Made by a program: the position numbers and the translations under genes
Notes under the pieces: generated by a model
Databases searched by the model: none
The model's input: the letters and a program-made list of their open reading frames with translations, nothing else
What the model was told of the DNA's origin: nothing
DNA from: Chitinophagaceae bacterium
GTDB lineage: Bacteria; Bacteroidota; Bacteroidia; Chitinophagales; Chitinophagaceae
DNA: 64,000 nt
Reading direction: 5' to 3'
Assembly (NCBI GenBank): GCA_025449935.1
Contig: JANWIJ010000062.1
Location: 1 to 64,000, forward strand
Shown: positions 1-9,093 of the stretch, one piece after another
Position numbering within the stretch: position 1 is the stretch's first letter
Layout: each line of letters begins with the position of its first letter

Positions 1-1420
1 AAGATGATGTACTGTTTATTCCTGCAGGATCATCCTGTCCGTAGGTCATCGATACCACGTCTCCAAAGGGTGTCAGCAGAAGAGCTTTGCCATACCGGGA
101 GGAACCGAAATGCATTCCGCTACAGGACGGCAACCGAATCCAGCTCCCAGATAGTTGTTCCCAGGAAGGACTGCCGTCTTCATTTATTCCCCGTGTATGT
201 GCATACTGGGATGTTCCCTCGACCAGGTAGAATTTGTTTCCCTTTCCTGCAACATCTGCAATACCTGTCTGTGCGATATCCTGGAATTTGATCAGGGTTA
301 AATTATTATCGAAAAAACCTGCAGAAGGAGTGTTCGTCATGTATACCAGGAACGTGTTACCCGCCTTTGCAATACCCATCCTGAATACCGTAGAAGGGAG
401 ACTAAATGCCGTAGCCGTACGCTGAATCGTATTCCCGGCAGCATTCAGGCGCATAAGTATTAAGGAATCTGAAGGGCTGATTCGTTTCAGGGAACCGAAA
501 ACATATTCACCGTTCACTTCTATAAAATTCTGCGGGTCGCTCATAAAATCGGACTCGGGGAGCGTGTTATAGTTCCTTCTCCATAGCTCATTACCACTGG
601 CATCCAGTTTTACAAGTGCGGTGTGGAACCAGGTAGTGCCGGAAGGGCTTACATAGGTGATGTTGCCAATGGTGAGAATATCACCGTCACTGGTGCCGGC
701 CGCGTACACATTTTGTCCGGTCATACCGGCTATGAACTTTGTCCAGATCTCATCTCCCTGTGAATTGATTTTTGATACCGCGAACTGGTTTGTGTTTCCC
801 GTGGCATAGTTCCCGGCTGCAATGTAATTTCCGTCGCTTAACCTATCAATGTTTTCCAGCCTTTTTCCTGCACCCGGGATGATTTTCAAGGATTGTTGTT
901 TTAAAATACTATCTGTTTTAAGCAGTCCAAATTCCGGCACATCAGCAAAATTTTCAAAACGTTGCACCAGTGCCAGCAAACCGTTTGCATCTGCAGGTGC
1001 TACATCTATGGCATAGGTATATCTCTTGCCAGCCGATAATTGCTTTTGACCGATAATGACATGAACTCCTCTTGTGAAAGTATCCCTGGGAATGCCGTCA
1101 TACCTGGTCACCAGGGAAACAGTATAATAACCGGAGCGGGGATAAGTATGATCCGGACTGGTTTGGGAACTGGTAGTTCCGTCTCCGAAATTCCAGAGAT
1201 AGGTAATCAACTGCCCGGCATCTGAAAAATTGGTAAACCGGAATACCGAGTCGATGTAATTCACCGAATCAGTATTGAACTCCGTAACCATACACATTTG
1301 CCGGATCGTAAAAGCTGCCTGCACGTCAGGTAGTACAGGTTCCGGATCCTCTTTTTTGCACGCATAAAAAATTGATACACCTATGATAATCAGTAGATAG
1401 AATTTTAATCTGCTTTTCAA
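1..1420 (-). CDS. PKD-domain lipoprotein, 3' end beyond the window
   Basis: The frame is open from a TTG at 1420 down to base 1, so the C-terminus is missing. No ATG lies between this TTG and the in-frame stop upstream. The TTG start gives a basic N-terminus, a hydrophobic stretch and the lipobox FYAC followed by KKED, a typical Bacteroidota SpII lipoprotein start. Around residues 70-105 is a PKD domain with the hallmark WNFGDGT and a closing HTYPRSGYYTV. The rest has repeated short strands of the type 'DGNYIAAGNY', 'GDEIWTKF' and 'SGNELWRRNY', as in surface propeller-like proteins. The role is unknown; a surface-exposed binding or adhesion protein is inferred. A T9SS C-terminal domain could lie outside the window. 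Confidence 0.85.
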   Translation of the reverse strand, partial: MKSRLKFYLLIIIGVSIFYACKKEDPEPVLPDVQAAFTIRQMCMVTEFNTDSVNYIDSVFRFTNFSDAGQLITYLWNFGDGTTSSQTSPDHTYPRSGYYTVSLVTRYDGIPRDTFTRGVHVIIGQKQLSAGKRYTYAIDVAPADANGLLALVQRFENFADVPEFGLLKTDSILKQQSLKIIPGAGKRLENIDRLSDGNYIAAGNYATGNTNQFAVSKINSQGDEIWTKFIAGMTGQNVYAAGTSDGDILTIGNITYVSPSGTTWFHTALVKLDASGNELWRRNYNTLPESDFMSDPQNFIEVNGEYVFGSLKRISPSDSLILMRLNAAGNTIQRTATAFSLPSTVFRMGIAKAGNTFLVYMTNTPSAGFFDNNLTLIKFQDIAQTGIADVAGKGNKFYLVEGTSQYAHTRGINEDGSPSWEQLSGSWIRLPSCSGMHFGSSRYGKALLLTPFGDVVSMTYGQDDPAGINSTSS

Positions 1421-1849
1421 TTTTCCGGTTTTTGTGCGATCAAGATAAGCAATTTCGTGAAAGAGAATACGCGTCCTGTTTGTGTAGAAATTGAAATGAA
1501 CGTTTGATTTTTATTCCAACTTTCCATCATCCCCACTTTCAGTGAGTCATTTCCTGATTCCGGCGATTGTCTCCTTGCCGGTGCCAGGGCATCTTTGTCC
1601 GGTGATACAAAAAAATAAATAAAAAACATTAACCTCAAATTTTCCAGGATGAAAAAAGTAAAACAACTGTAAAAGACGCTATCGTTGCTTCACCATAAAA
1701 ATTATGCTCTGCGAAAAGTTGACCGTGCAGCCGGGAAATAACGGACAGATTTTTTCCACCGTACAACACTTTTGCTGAGAGTGATCACTGTTTTTCAAGC
1801 AACCCCACCGGTTATTTCTTCGTTTGTACTGGCATTCTAAACTAATTGT
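1421..1849. other. Intergenic region between divergent genes
   Basis: About 430 bases between the lipoprotein (-) and the barrel gene (+). A 73-codon frame on the - strand (1638 to 1417) ends in a TTGA overlap with the lipoprotein start. It has no recognisable domain and is not called as a gene. No exact TAnnTTTG box was found for either flanking gene; CATCTTTG near 1591 is one mismatch away. A perfect 10-base palindrome lies at 1780-1789. Confidence 0.5.
1780..1789. promoter_or_regulatory. Palindrome AGTGATCACT, possible operator
   Basis: A perfect 10-base palindrome about 60 bases before the start of the beta-barrel gene at 1850. The position fits an operator for that gene, but no second copy was seen in the window and palindromes this short can arise by chance. 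Confidence 0.25.
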
Positions 1850-2758
1850 ATGAAGACATTACATGTTGGCCTGTTTATGTTGGTTTCTGCAGCAGTTTCC
1901 GCGCAGGATACCACGAAAAAAAGACCGGTAGAAATATTTACTTCGCAGAAAGCCATTAACGCTACCACCACCGAGCTGGTCGGCAAAGGGAAAATGGATT
2001 TTAACGTGGTCCATCATTTCGGGGATATTGCGGGCAAGCAGGGTGGCCTGACCAACTTTTTTGGACTGGATAATGCTACCGATTACCGTATTGCATTTGA
2101 AATAGGGCTGGGCAAAAAACTGGATATCACATTTGCCCGTTACCGGGGGGCCTCTTTGCAGCAAAAACTGATAGAGATGAATATCAAATACCTGCTGATG
2201 CAGCAACTGGAGAACGATCCGTCACACCCCATATCTGTTTTGCTGTTTGCCAACGCCGTCATTGCCACCAGCAAATCATCCAAGATACCGGATACGGAAA
2301 ATTTTTTCGAGGATCTTTCCGCGAGGACCAGTAATGCGTTTCAGCTGGTGGTAGCAAAAAAAATAGGAAAGGTGAGCCTGCAGGTAAATCCCACGCTGGT
2401 TACGCGCGGTTATGCCATTTCTTATGATCAGAAAACAATCTTTGCCCTTGGCGGGGCTATTCGTTTCCCCCTTTCTGAAAACCTTAATTTTATTATCGAC
2501 TGGTTTCATCCCTTCCGTTCAGAAAGCAGCAAAGACTCTTTTGCGGTACAGTCTCCTCCCATAAAGTTTTATGACCCGTTGGGTTTTGGACTCGAAATCA
2601 TCAAAGGTCGCCACGTATTTCACCTCAATTTTACCAATTCGACTGAAATCGTCGAGAACCGGTTTATTCCCCGAACCGTTCATAGCTGGGGTAAGGGCCA
2701 GTTCCGCTGGGGCTTTACCATTGCCAGGCAATTTACGTTGTGGAAGGAGAAAAAATGA
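1850..2758 (+). CDS. Outer-membrane beta-barrel protein, DUF5777-like
   Basis: 302 residues with a short signal peptide (cleavage likely after VSAQ, about residue 19). The mature part starts with KKRPVEIFTSQKAINATTTE and carries alternating strands such as 'GKGKMDFNVVHHFGDIAG', 'DYRIAFEIGLGKKLDITFARY' and a final aromatic-rich strand. This matches my memory of the DUF5777 family of barrel proteins, often found beside cytochrome or redox lipoproteins. Function in the family is not established. It stands alone on the + strand, with a 58-base gap to the next gene. Confidence 0.75.
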   Translation: MKTLHVGLFMLVSAAVSAQDTTKKRPVEIFTSQKAINATTTELVGKGKMDFNVVHHFGDIAGKQGGLTNFFGLDNATDYRIAFEIGLGKKLDITFARYRGASLQQKLIEMNIKYLLMQQLENDPSHPISVLLFANAVIATSKSSKIPDTENFFEDLSARTSNAFQLVVAKKIGKVSLQVNPTLVTRGYAISYDQKTIFALGGAIRFPLSENLNFIIDWFHPFRSESSKDSFAVQSPPIKFYDPLGFGLEIIKGRHVFHLNFTNSTEIVENRFIPRTVHSWGKGQFRWGFTIARQFTLWKEKK

Positions 2759-2816
2759 ATGGCGAATTAAGAACAGTTTATTGCAACGAATCCGTATTGA
2801 CTGAAGTCATACTTGC

Positions 2817-3134
2817 GTGAAAGTTCGCATTAAAGAAAATTCTGCGCTTGCCAGGCTGGCGGCTGTCAAATTGAAAGCCCATAAAGCAGCAATTGTTTTT
2901 GGTAAAACAATTCACCTTCATCATATAAACCGGGAAGAATTCCTTGGTGACAGGGATTGGGTCTGTCATGAACTGAAACATGTGGAACAGTACCGGCAAA
3001 ATGGATTTGTGGGATTTATTGTTAAGTACCTGGTTGAATGGGTAAAAAAGGGTTATTTCAATAACCGGTTTGAAGTGGAAGCCAGGAAAAGCGAAAAAGA
3101 TTATTCTTTATACAGGGAAGTGGAGTTCATCTAA
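2817..3134 (+). CDS. Small DUF4157-like protein with an HELKH motif
   Basis: 105 residues from a GTG start. The core 'WVCHELKHVEQYRQNGFVGF' (residues 49-68) resembles the DUF4157 (eCIS core) signature, in which an HExxH helix is followed by an aromatic-rich segment. HELKH at 51-55 would supply two zinc ligands and a catalytic Glu. Glu residues in the 'FEVEARKSEKD' part could give the third ligand. The protein is shorter than most DUF4157 proteins, has no signal peptide and is essentially the bare domain. Whether it cleaves peptides is unknown. Its end overlaps the end of birA on the other strand by four bases. Confidence 0.65.
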   Translation: MKVRIKENSALARLAAVKLKAHKAAIVFGKTIHLHHINREEFLGDRDWVCHELKHVEQYRQNGFVGFIVKYLVEWVKKGYFNNRFEVEARKSEKDYSLYREVEFI

Positions 3135-3946
3135 ATTATCCACTCCAGCTCTCCAAAATCAAATTCTTCATCTATTGAATGTTGTAAAACTATTTTACCC
3201 GCGGGGGTGATACGCTTAATAACTGCCTCAAACACCCGGGTATCTTTCCTGAATTTTACTTTTTCATTCTTTTTATACAGGTGGAGGTTGTAATTCGCGA
3301 AAATGGTGTCGAAACCGGACCTGCCAAGTTCCTGTAAATTTTTTTCAACAACCGCACAAAACTCTGTTGCCAGCTGGAGGGTCTTGGAGTTTTTCCCGGT
3401 TATTTGCTGTAATGAAACGGGGTTGGGCAAATGTGGAGGAAAAGAAGTCTGATTGATATTAATTCCTACCCCAACAATCGCCCAGTTCCAGGCCCCCTTG
3501 TCCGGGAATTGAGTTCCCGATGGTGAACCCGGACTCGCTGCTTCGGACTCCCCGCTTCCCACAACCGACTCGATCAAAATCCCTCCTGCCTTTCTGTCCT
3601 GCCAGTATAGATCATTTGGCCATTTAATCCGGGTGTCATTGCCGGCATACCTGGAAAAAAACTCATGGGCAGCGAGCGCTATGCTGGCACTGAGTTGAAA
3701 CTGCTGTGCAAGCAGCAAGGGTTGAGGTTTCAAAATAATACTTAGGGCAATACTGTTACCTTTTTCAGATATCCATACCCGTCCCCGCTGGGCTTTCCCT
3801 GCTGTTTGCTCATGGGCAAAAATGACCATACCATGCTGTGCCAAACCCGCATGAATAAGATCCCGGGCATAGTTGTTGGTACTGTCAACAGATTGCAGTT
3901 CAATCAATGGCGTGCCGATGGGGTTTCTGAAACGGGGTTGTTGCAA
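3131..3946 (-). CDS. birA: Biotin--[acetyl-CoA-carboxylase] ligase
   Basis: 271 residues from a TTG start. The enzyme activates biotin with ATP and transfers it to the biotin carrier of acetyl-CoA carboxylase and related carboxylases in the cytoplasm. Visible motifs are the biotinyl-AMP loop GKAQRGR (50-56, family form GRGRRGR), KWPNDL (108-113), KAGGILIE (119-126) and a GVGININ strand near residue 156. There is no N-terminal helix-turn-helix, so this is the class I enzyme without repressor function. A Gly/Ser-rich stretch around residues 130-147 is longer than usual. It is divergent from rsfS, with 146 bases between the starts. Confidence 0.93.
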   Translation of the reverse strand: MQQPRFRNPIGTPLIELQSVDSTNNYARDLIHAGLAQHGMVIFAHEQTAGKAQRGRVWISEKGNSIALSIILKPQPLLLAQQFQLSASIALAAHEFFSRYAGNDTRIKWPNDLYWQDRKAGGILIESVVGSGESEAASPGSPSGTQFPDKGAWNWAIVGVGININQTSFPPHLPNPVSLQQITGKNSKTLQLATEFCAVVEKNLQELGRSGFDTIFANYNLHLYKKNEKVKFRKDTRVFEAVIKRITPAGKIVLQHSIDEEFDFGELEWII

Positions 3947-4092
3947 TTAATCGCTATTTTTGACAAAGTAAACTAGTTTCTGGCAGCTGGTAGGTTGTCC
4001 GGGTAAGAAATTGCTGCAAAAGACAGCTAATAACCGGCAATGAAACACCGGTAGCCGGTAACATATACAAAAAATTAAAATACTCTCAATAT

Positions 4093-4497
4093 TTGGAACA
4101 ATTGGCATTACTGACCAACCGTAAAAAGAAAAGTGCAGCACGGTTAACGAAGAATTCAAAAATCATCAAAACCATTATTGCAGCTATACAGGAGAAAAAA
4201 GGAGAGCATATTGTTTCTCTTGACCTTCGCAAAATAAATGAAGCTGTTGCCGATTTCTTTATTATTTGCGAAGCGGGAAGCCAGCCGCAGGTCAGGGCTA
4301 TCGCAGACAATGTGGAGCATCGGGTAAAAGAAAAATGTGATGAAGATCCTTATCACCATGAAGGATACCAGAACCTGCAGTGGGTGCTCAGCGATTATGT
4401 AAATGTGGTGGTGCATGTGATGTTATCCGAGACCCGCAAATTTTACAGGCTGGAAGAAATGTGGAGCGATGCCGCAACGGATAATCACAATGGGTAA
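4093..4497 (+). CDS. rsfS: Ribosomal silencing factor RsfS
   Basis: Up to 134 residues. RsfS (RsfA/DUF143) binds ribosomal protein uL14 and blocks subunit joining when nutrients are scarce. Seen here: the conserved fold start 'IIAAIQEKKGEHIVSLDLRKI', then 'VADFFIICEAGSQPQVRAIADNVE' and 'DYVNVVVHVMLSETRKFYRLEEMWSDA', all close to the family pattern. The start is uncertain: TTG at 4093 adds a Lys-rich leader before the conserved part, and another TTG follows at 4102. It lies 76 bases before ftsH, an order common in Bacteroidota. Confidence 0.93.
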   Translation: MEQLALLTNRKKKSAARLTKNSKIIKTIIAAIQEKKGEHIVSLDLRKINEAVADFFIICEAGSQPQVRAIADNVEHRVKEKCDEDPYHHEGYQNLQWVLSDYVNVVVHVMLSETRKFYRLEEMWSDAATDNHNG

Positions 4498-4573
4498 TGT
4501 TAAATATTCCAGGGTTCAGAACTTTTTATGCCAATAATTATTAATTAGCAGGAATACAGCGAGAAAAATATAT

Positions 4574-6661
4574 ATGTCACAAGATCCTTATAACAAAGAC
4601 GAAAAAAGACCGCCCCGATTTAATAACCGACCCGGCCCGGGCGATGATCCAAACCAGCCACTCAAGAAAGGTCCCCGGTTCAGCATTTACTGGATATATG
4701 CCATCATATTTGCCGTACTGATAGGGTTCCAGCTTTTTAGCCCTTTTTCGCCCAACATGGCAAAAATCAACGAGCTGGAATTCAAAACCATGATTGCAAA
4801 TGGAGAAGTCTCCAAATACACTATTATCGATAACCGCAAAACGGTGAAGGTTATCCTGACCCCGGACGCGAAAAAGAAATATGATCAGAAACTGAAAGAT
4901 GGTGTAACCGGCAAAGTAAGTGATAAGGGTCCCCATATGACCTTTAAGATCACGAGCGGGGAAGCATTTCAGAAAGAGATCAGCGAGTTTTACAAGGTCA
5001 ACCCAACTGTCAGGCAGGTGCCGTATGATGTAGACAATGAGCGGGACTGGTTTGGCGGCATTTTGCAATTCTTATTGCCGGTGCTTTTATTTGTTGGTCT
5101 CTGGATCTTATTGATGCGTAAGATGGGAGGTGGTGCCGGTGGCGGTGGCGGCCCGGGTGGTATCTTTAATATAGGTAAATCAAAAGCTACCCTGTTTGAT
5201 AAAGGAACAAAAGTGAACATCAACTTCGGCGATGTGGCTGGCCTGGATGAAGCAAAAGTGGAAGTGATGGAGATCGTCGATTTTTTAAAGAATCCAAAAA
5301 AATATACCAACCTCGGGGGTAAAATTCCAAAAGGTGCTTTGCTGATCGGCCCCCCCGGTACAGGAAAAACATTGCTGGCCAAGGCCGTGGCCGGTGAAGC
5401 ACAGGTTCCTTTCTTTAGCCTGAGCGGTTCTGACTTCGTGGAAATGTTTGTGGGTGTTGGTGCAAGCCGTGTAAGAGATTTATTTAAACAGGCAAGGGAA
5501 AAAGCGCCCTGTATCATATTTATTGATGAGATTGACGCCATCGGCCGGGCCAGGGGAAAGAATGTGATGATGAGTAATGATGAGCGGGAAAGTACCCTAA
5601 ACCAGTTGCTCGTGGAGATGGATGGTTTTGGAACAGATGTAGGTATTATTGTTCTGGCTGCTACCAATCGTCCCGATGTATTGGATACAGCCTTGCTTCG
5701 CCCGGGTCGCTTCGACCGTCAGATCACTATTGATAAGCCGGACCTCGTTGGTCGTGAAGCGATCTTTAAAGTACACCTGAAGCCAATCAAAATTTCCAAG
5801 ACCCTGGATATCCATAAACTGGCTGAACAAACACCGGGTTTTGCCGGCGCAGATATCGCGAATGTGTGTAATGAAGCTGCATTGATTGCTGCAAGGAAAA
5901 ACAAGGAAGCCGTTGATATGTCCGATTTCCAGGATGCAGTTGACCGGGTGATCGGGGGCCTGGAGAAAAAAAACAAGATCATTTCCCCGGAAGAAAAAAA
6001 GATTATTGCTTACCATGAAGCCGGTCATGCGATCTGTGGCTGGTACCTCGAACATGCCTATCCCTTACTCAAAGTAACCATTGTGCCCCGGGGAACCGCT
6101 GCACTGGGCTATGCCCAATACACACCCAAGGAACAATATTTGTACAACACGGATCAGCTAAGCGACCAGATCTGTATGACATTGGGTGGAAGAGCCAGTG
6201 AGGAAATCTTCTTCCATAAAATTTCTACCGGTGCCCAGAATGACCTCCAGCAGATCACCCGCATTGCTTATGCCATGGTCACTGTCTACGGGATGAATGA
6301 TAAGATCGGTAATATCAGTTTTTATGATCCCCAGCAGGAAAATACCTTCACCAAGCCTTATTCCGATGAAACGGCGAAAATGATTGACGAAGAAGTTCGG
6401 AAACTGATTGATGCGGCATACGAGAAAACAAAGAGCCTGCTGTCCGAAAAAAGAGCAGACGTCGAAAAACTCGCTAATGCATTGCTGGAGCGGGAAGTCT
6501 TGTTCCAAAGCGACGTAGAGGCGCTGATTGGGAGACGACCCTTTGAGGAAAAGAAATCACTGACGGAAGAGCCGGTAGAAGAATTGAAACCGGATACCGG
6601 TGAAATATCGGCAGGAGTTCCTCCCTATGATAGTGATGTAACCAACAAGTCGTTACCATGA
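4574..6661 (+). CDS. ftsH: ATP-dependent zinc metalloprotease FtsH
   Basis: 695 residues. A membrane-anchored AAA+ protease that unfolds and degrades damaged membrane proteins and short-lived regulators. It has a hydrophilic Pro-rich N-terminus (1-34), one membrane segment at about 37-56, a periplasmic domain, and a second membrane segment at about 160-182 followed by a Gly-rich linker. The AAA module carries Walker A GPPGTGKT (259-266), Walker B IIFIDEID (314-321) and the second region of homology ending in RPGRFDR (about 376-382). The peptidase carries HEAGH (481-485), the zinc site. The stop overlaps the next start as ATGA, so the two genes are likely translated together. Confidence 0.98.
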   Translation: MSQDPYNKDEKRPPRFNNRPGPGDDPNQPLKKGPRFSIYWIYAIIFAVLIGFQLFSPFSPNMAKINELEFKTMIANGEVSKYTIIDNRKTVKVILTPDAKKKYDQKLKDGVTGKVSDKGPHMTFKITSGEAFQKEISEFYKVNPTVRQVPYDVDNERDWFGGILQFLLPVLLFVGLWILLMRKMGGGAGGGGGPGGIFNIGKSKATLFDKGTKVNINFGDVAGLDEAKVEVMEIVDFLKNPKKYTNLGGKIPKGALLIGPPGTGKTLLAKAVAGEAQVPFFSLSGSDFVEMFVGVGASRVRDLFKQAREKAPCIIFIDEIDAIGRARGKNVMMSNDERESTLNQLLVEMDGFGTDVGIIVLAATNRPDVLDTALLRPGRFDRQITIDKPDLVGREAIFKVHLKPIKISKTLDIHKLAEQTPGFAGADIANVCNEAALIAARKNKEAVDMSDFQDAVDRVIGGLEKKNKIISPEEKKIIAYHEAGHAICGWYLEHAYPLLKVTIVPRGTAALGYAQYTPKEQYLYNTDQLSDQICMTLGGRASEEIFFHKISTGAQNDLQQITRIAYAMVTVYGMNDKIGNISFYDPQQENTFTKPYSDETAKMIDEEVRKLIDAAYEKTKSLLSEKRADVEKLANALLEREVLFQSDVEALIGRRPFEEKKSLTEEPVEELKPDTGEISAGVPPYDSDVTNKSLP

Positions 6662-7293
6662 GTGTTTCTCCTTCGAAAGAAAATATCTTAAAAAAGATAC
6701 GCAAGGCGTTGAGTCATTCAACGCCTTTGCCTTTTCCTTCAAGCGAAGGCACACAACCGGTATTTCCCCCGCTTACCCAGGAAGCAGAAGTGGAATTTGC
6801 CGAACAGTTTACCAAACTCCAGGGCAAGTTTATCTATTGTATCAACCAGCAGGAATTTGCTTTCCAGTTAACCAGTTTGATAAAAAAACAGAACTGGAAT
6901 AAAGTTTATTGCCTGGAAGATAAGCTGGTTACACCGGTCGCCTCCCAATTGGCTGAAAGGCTGGTAAAAACTGACCTCGCCGGTTGCGATGTTTCGATTA
7001 CCGGCTGTGAATACCTGGTAGCCCGGACGGGTAGTATTGTGATGAGTACCGCACAAACAAGCGGTCGTACAGCCAGCGTATATGCACCCATTCATATCTG
7101 TGTAGCGTTTACCCACCAGTTAGTGTACGACCTGAAAGATGCATTGCAGGGACTAAAAAATAAATACGGCCAGAACCTTCCTTCCCTGTTCACATTTGCC
7201 ACCGGTCCCAGCCGTACGGCTGATATTGAAAAAACACTGGTCGTGGGCGTACACGGTCCCAGGGAAGTGTATTTATTTCTTCTTGAGTCATAA
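6658..7293 (+). CDS. LUD-domain protein (LutC/YkgG family)
   Basis: 211 residues. The second half shows the LUD-fold pattern 'CDVSITGCEYLVARTGSIVM' followed by 'SGRTASVYAPIHICVAF' and a C-terminal 'FATGPSRTADIEKTLVVGVHGP'. In lactate-using bacteria LutC works with LutA and LutB in L-lactate oxidation. No lutA or lutB is near, so that role is doubtful. The ATGA overlap with ftsH suggests the gene serves a housekeeping role in this operon, and I recall LUD genes following ftsH in many Bacteroidota. Exact function unknown. Confidence 0.88.
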   Translation: MSVSPSKENILKKIRKALSHSTPLPFPSSEGTQPVFPPLTQEAEVEFAEQFTKLQGKFIYCINQQEFAFQLTSLIKKQNWNKVYCLEDKLVTPVASQLAERLVKTDLAGCDVSITGCEYLVARTGSIVMSTAQTSGRTASVYAPIHICVAFTHQLVYDLKDALQGLKNKYGQNLPSLFTFATGPSRTADIEKTLVVGVHGPREVYLFLLES

Positions 7294-7321
7294 GTTCCCC
7301 CAGCTTTAGTACTTTTATGGT

Positions 7322-7747
7322 ATGTTAAACAATGCCGTTTATCATCTTTTTGTCTACGGCTCTCTCCGGAGTGGTTTTCATAGTCCTGCCTATGAATACA
7401 TCAGCCGGTTTTTTGTGCTGGTAGGTAATGCCAGCGCAAAGGGAAAGCTGATTGATATGGGCAGTTATCCGGCGGGTATTCCTTCTGCAGACGAAAGCGT
7501 AATCACCGGGGAACTTTACCGTATCCGGCATGAAAATGAATTTTCCTGGGCCATCGGGCAGCTGGATGACTATGAAGGGGTAGCGGTGGAACCTGATGAA
7601 ATCCAATTATACCGGAGAGAAATCACCACAGCTTCCTGTAATGAACAGCTTATCAATGCATGGATATACTGGTATAACGGGGAAGTCAGCGGGAAACCAG
7701 TCATTGCTTCCGGTGACATACTGGAATACCTGAGCAAAAAAATCTAA
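7322..7747 (+). CDS. Gamma-glutamylcyclotransferase (AIG2-like) family protein
   Basis: 141 residues. The N-terminus reads LFVYGSLRSG (residues 9-18), the phosphate- or substrate-binding YGSL motif of the GGCT/AIG2 fold. Later come 'GELYRI' and 'LDDYEGVAVEP', the usual place of the catalytic Glu. The family includes enzymes that form 5-oxoproline from gamma-glutamyl peptides, but many small bacterial members are untested. It lies 28 bases after the LUD gene and 3 bases before the next, so the three probably share a transcript. Confidence 0.85.
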   Translation: MLNNAVYHLFVYGSLRSGFHSPAYEYISRFFVLVGNASAKGKLIDMGSYPAGIPSADESVITGELYRIRHENEFSWAIGQLDDYEGVAVEPDEIQLYRREITTASCNEQLINAWIYWYNGEVSGKPVIASGDILEYLSKKI

Positions 7748-7750
7748 CGG

Positions 7751-8290
7751 ATGAACCGGCTATTATTCCTTCTTTTTTTTATTTCCTTTTTTTTTCTTCA
7801 ATCATGCAAATTCAGTTGCTCCATCGGCAATAAGGATGACAATAAACGAACAGCTGTTTTCAAGGATGGAATACGAATCAGCAATGACATCGAGCTGCAG
7901 GCAAACCGTATTAAAGTCGATAAAGCTTACCTGGTATTTGGGGACGGGGAGGCCGTACCCGAAGGGAACATTACGGATTTCAGTCAACCGGTAAAACTGG
8001 TGCTGGTGATAGAGAAGGGCTGGAAAGAACAAAATGGCAAAGTCAGCCTGGGGGCCTCTGAAAAAATAGAAGTGGAAACGGGCGAAATTCTATTGGAGGA
8101 AAAGGATCTCTTCGAATCCAACTACCCGGATGGCATGCCGGCCAATGATGCCAGGAGAATCACATTAACAGCGAGTATCAGGCTAAAGAAAGAAATCAAA
8201 CCACTTACCACTTTTTATGTTTCATTCCGTGTCTGGGACAAGCAGGGAGATGGTTTTATACAGGGTAGGTATAAGTTATATTCTAAATAA
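7751..8290 (+). CDS. Hypothetical lipoprotein
   Basis: 179 residues. A very hydrophobic, Phe-rich signal ends in LQSC, with Cys19 as the lipidated residue. The mature part is beta-rich ('IELQANRIKVDKAYLVFGDG', 'PVKLVLVIEKGWKE', 'LTTFYVSFRVWDKQGDG'), suggesting an Ig- or C2-like sandwich. I do not recognise the family. The three-base gap to the cyclotransferase gene suggests cotranscription. Confidence 0.75.
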   Translation: MNRLLFLLFFISFFFLQSCKFSCSIGNKDDNKRTAVFKDGIRISNDIELQANRIKVDKAYLVFGDGEAVPEGNITDFSQPVKLVLVIEKGWKEQNGKVSLGASEKIEVETGEILLEEKDLFESNYPDGMPANDARRITLTASIRLKKEIKPLTTFYVSFRVWDKQGDGFIQGRYKLYSK

Positions 8291-8322
8291 TTAATCAGTC
8301 GGATTGTTTCTGAAAATTCATC

Positions 8323-9093
8323 GTGGGTAACAAAATTTATTTTCTTTCTGATTTTCACCTGGGCGCACCGGACCATGCCAGCAGTCTCGAAAGAGAAAAG
8401 ATTATCGTGCAATTCCTGGAGGAGATCAGGCAGGATGCTGCTGAAATTTTCCTGGTGGGAGATATGTTCGATTTCTGGTATGAATACCGGAAAGTAGTCC
8501 CAAAAGGATATGTAAGATTGCTGGGAAAACTCGCCGAACTCTCCGATGCCGGTATCCCCATACATTTTTTTGTAGGCAATCATGATATGTGGATGCGGGA
8601 TTATTTTCAGCAGGAACTGAATATCCCGGTTTATTTTAAACCCGTGGAGTTTGAGCGGCACGGCAAGAAATTCCTGGTAGGTCATGGCGATGGATTGGGA
8701 CCGGGTGATCACCGTTACAAACGGCTGAAAAAAATTTTCCGTAATCCACTCAGTAAATGGTTTTTTGGGGTTTTGCCTCCGATCATAGGAATGGGCCTCG
8801 CGAATTACCTGAGCCGCCGCAGCCGCACCCAGACCGGAGCTTCAGAAGAAATTTTCTTTGGAGAGAACAAGGAATGGCTCATAATCTACTGTAAAGAGAT
8901 ACTCCGGGAAAAAAACATTGATTTTTTTGTGTTTGGACATAGACACCTTGCTATTGATTATCGTCTGAATGATACCAGCCGGTACATCAACCTGGGAGAC
9001 TGGATCAAATATTATACCTATGCAGTTTTTGACGGGAACAGTATGCTGCTGGCCTCTTACCGGGATAATGAAAACAAGATCATCCGCAATTAA
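8323..9093 (+). CDS. lpxH: UDP-2,3-diacylglucosamine diphosphatase
   Basis: 256 residues from a GTG start. LpxH hydrolyses UDP-2,3-diacylglucosamine to lipid X and UMP in the lipid A pathway, at the inner face of the inner membrane. The calcineurin-like metal motifs are all present: DFH (10-12), GDMFD (46-50), GNHD (85-88), GHGD (about 120-123) and GHRH (about 208-211). The length fits the Bacteroidota LpxH type. The stop codon is followed at once by the ATG of the next gene, so they are likely cotranscribed. Confidence 0.92.
   Translation: MGNKIYFLSDFHLGAPDHASSLEREKIIVQFLEEIRQDAAEIFLVGDMFDFWYEYRKVVPKGYVRLLGKLAELSDAGIPIHFFVGNHDMWMRDYFQQELNIPVYFKPVEFERHGKKFLVGHGDGLGPGDHRYKRLKKIFRNPLSKWFFGVLPPIIGMGLANYLSRRSRTQTGASEEIFFGENKEWLIIYCKEILREKNIDFFVFGHRHLAIDYRLNDTSRYINLGDWIKYYTYAVFDGNSMLLASYRDNENKIIRN

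Noticed and set aside
1417-1638. 73-codon - strand frame ending at the lipoprotein start
   Set aside because: It overlaps the lipoprotein start as TTGA and looks coding-like in places, but has no domain, signal or promoter box. Kept as a note only.
5597-6055. 152-codon - strand frame inside ftsH
   Set aside because: Antisense shadow of the AAA+ and protease domains; no independent support.
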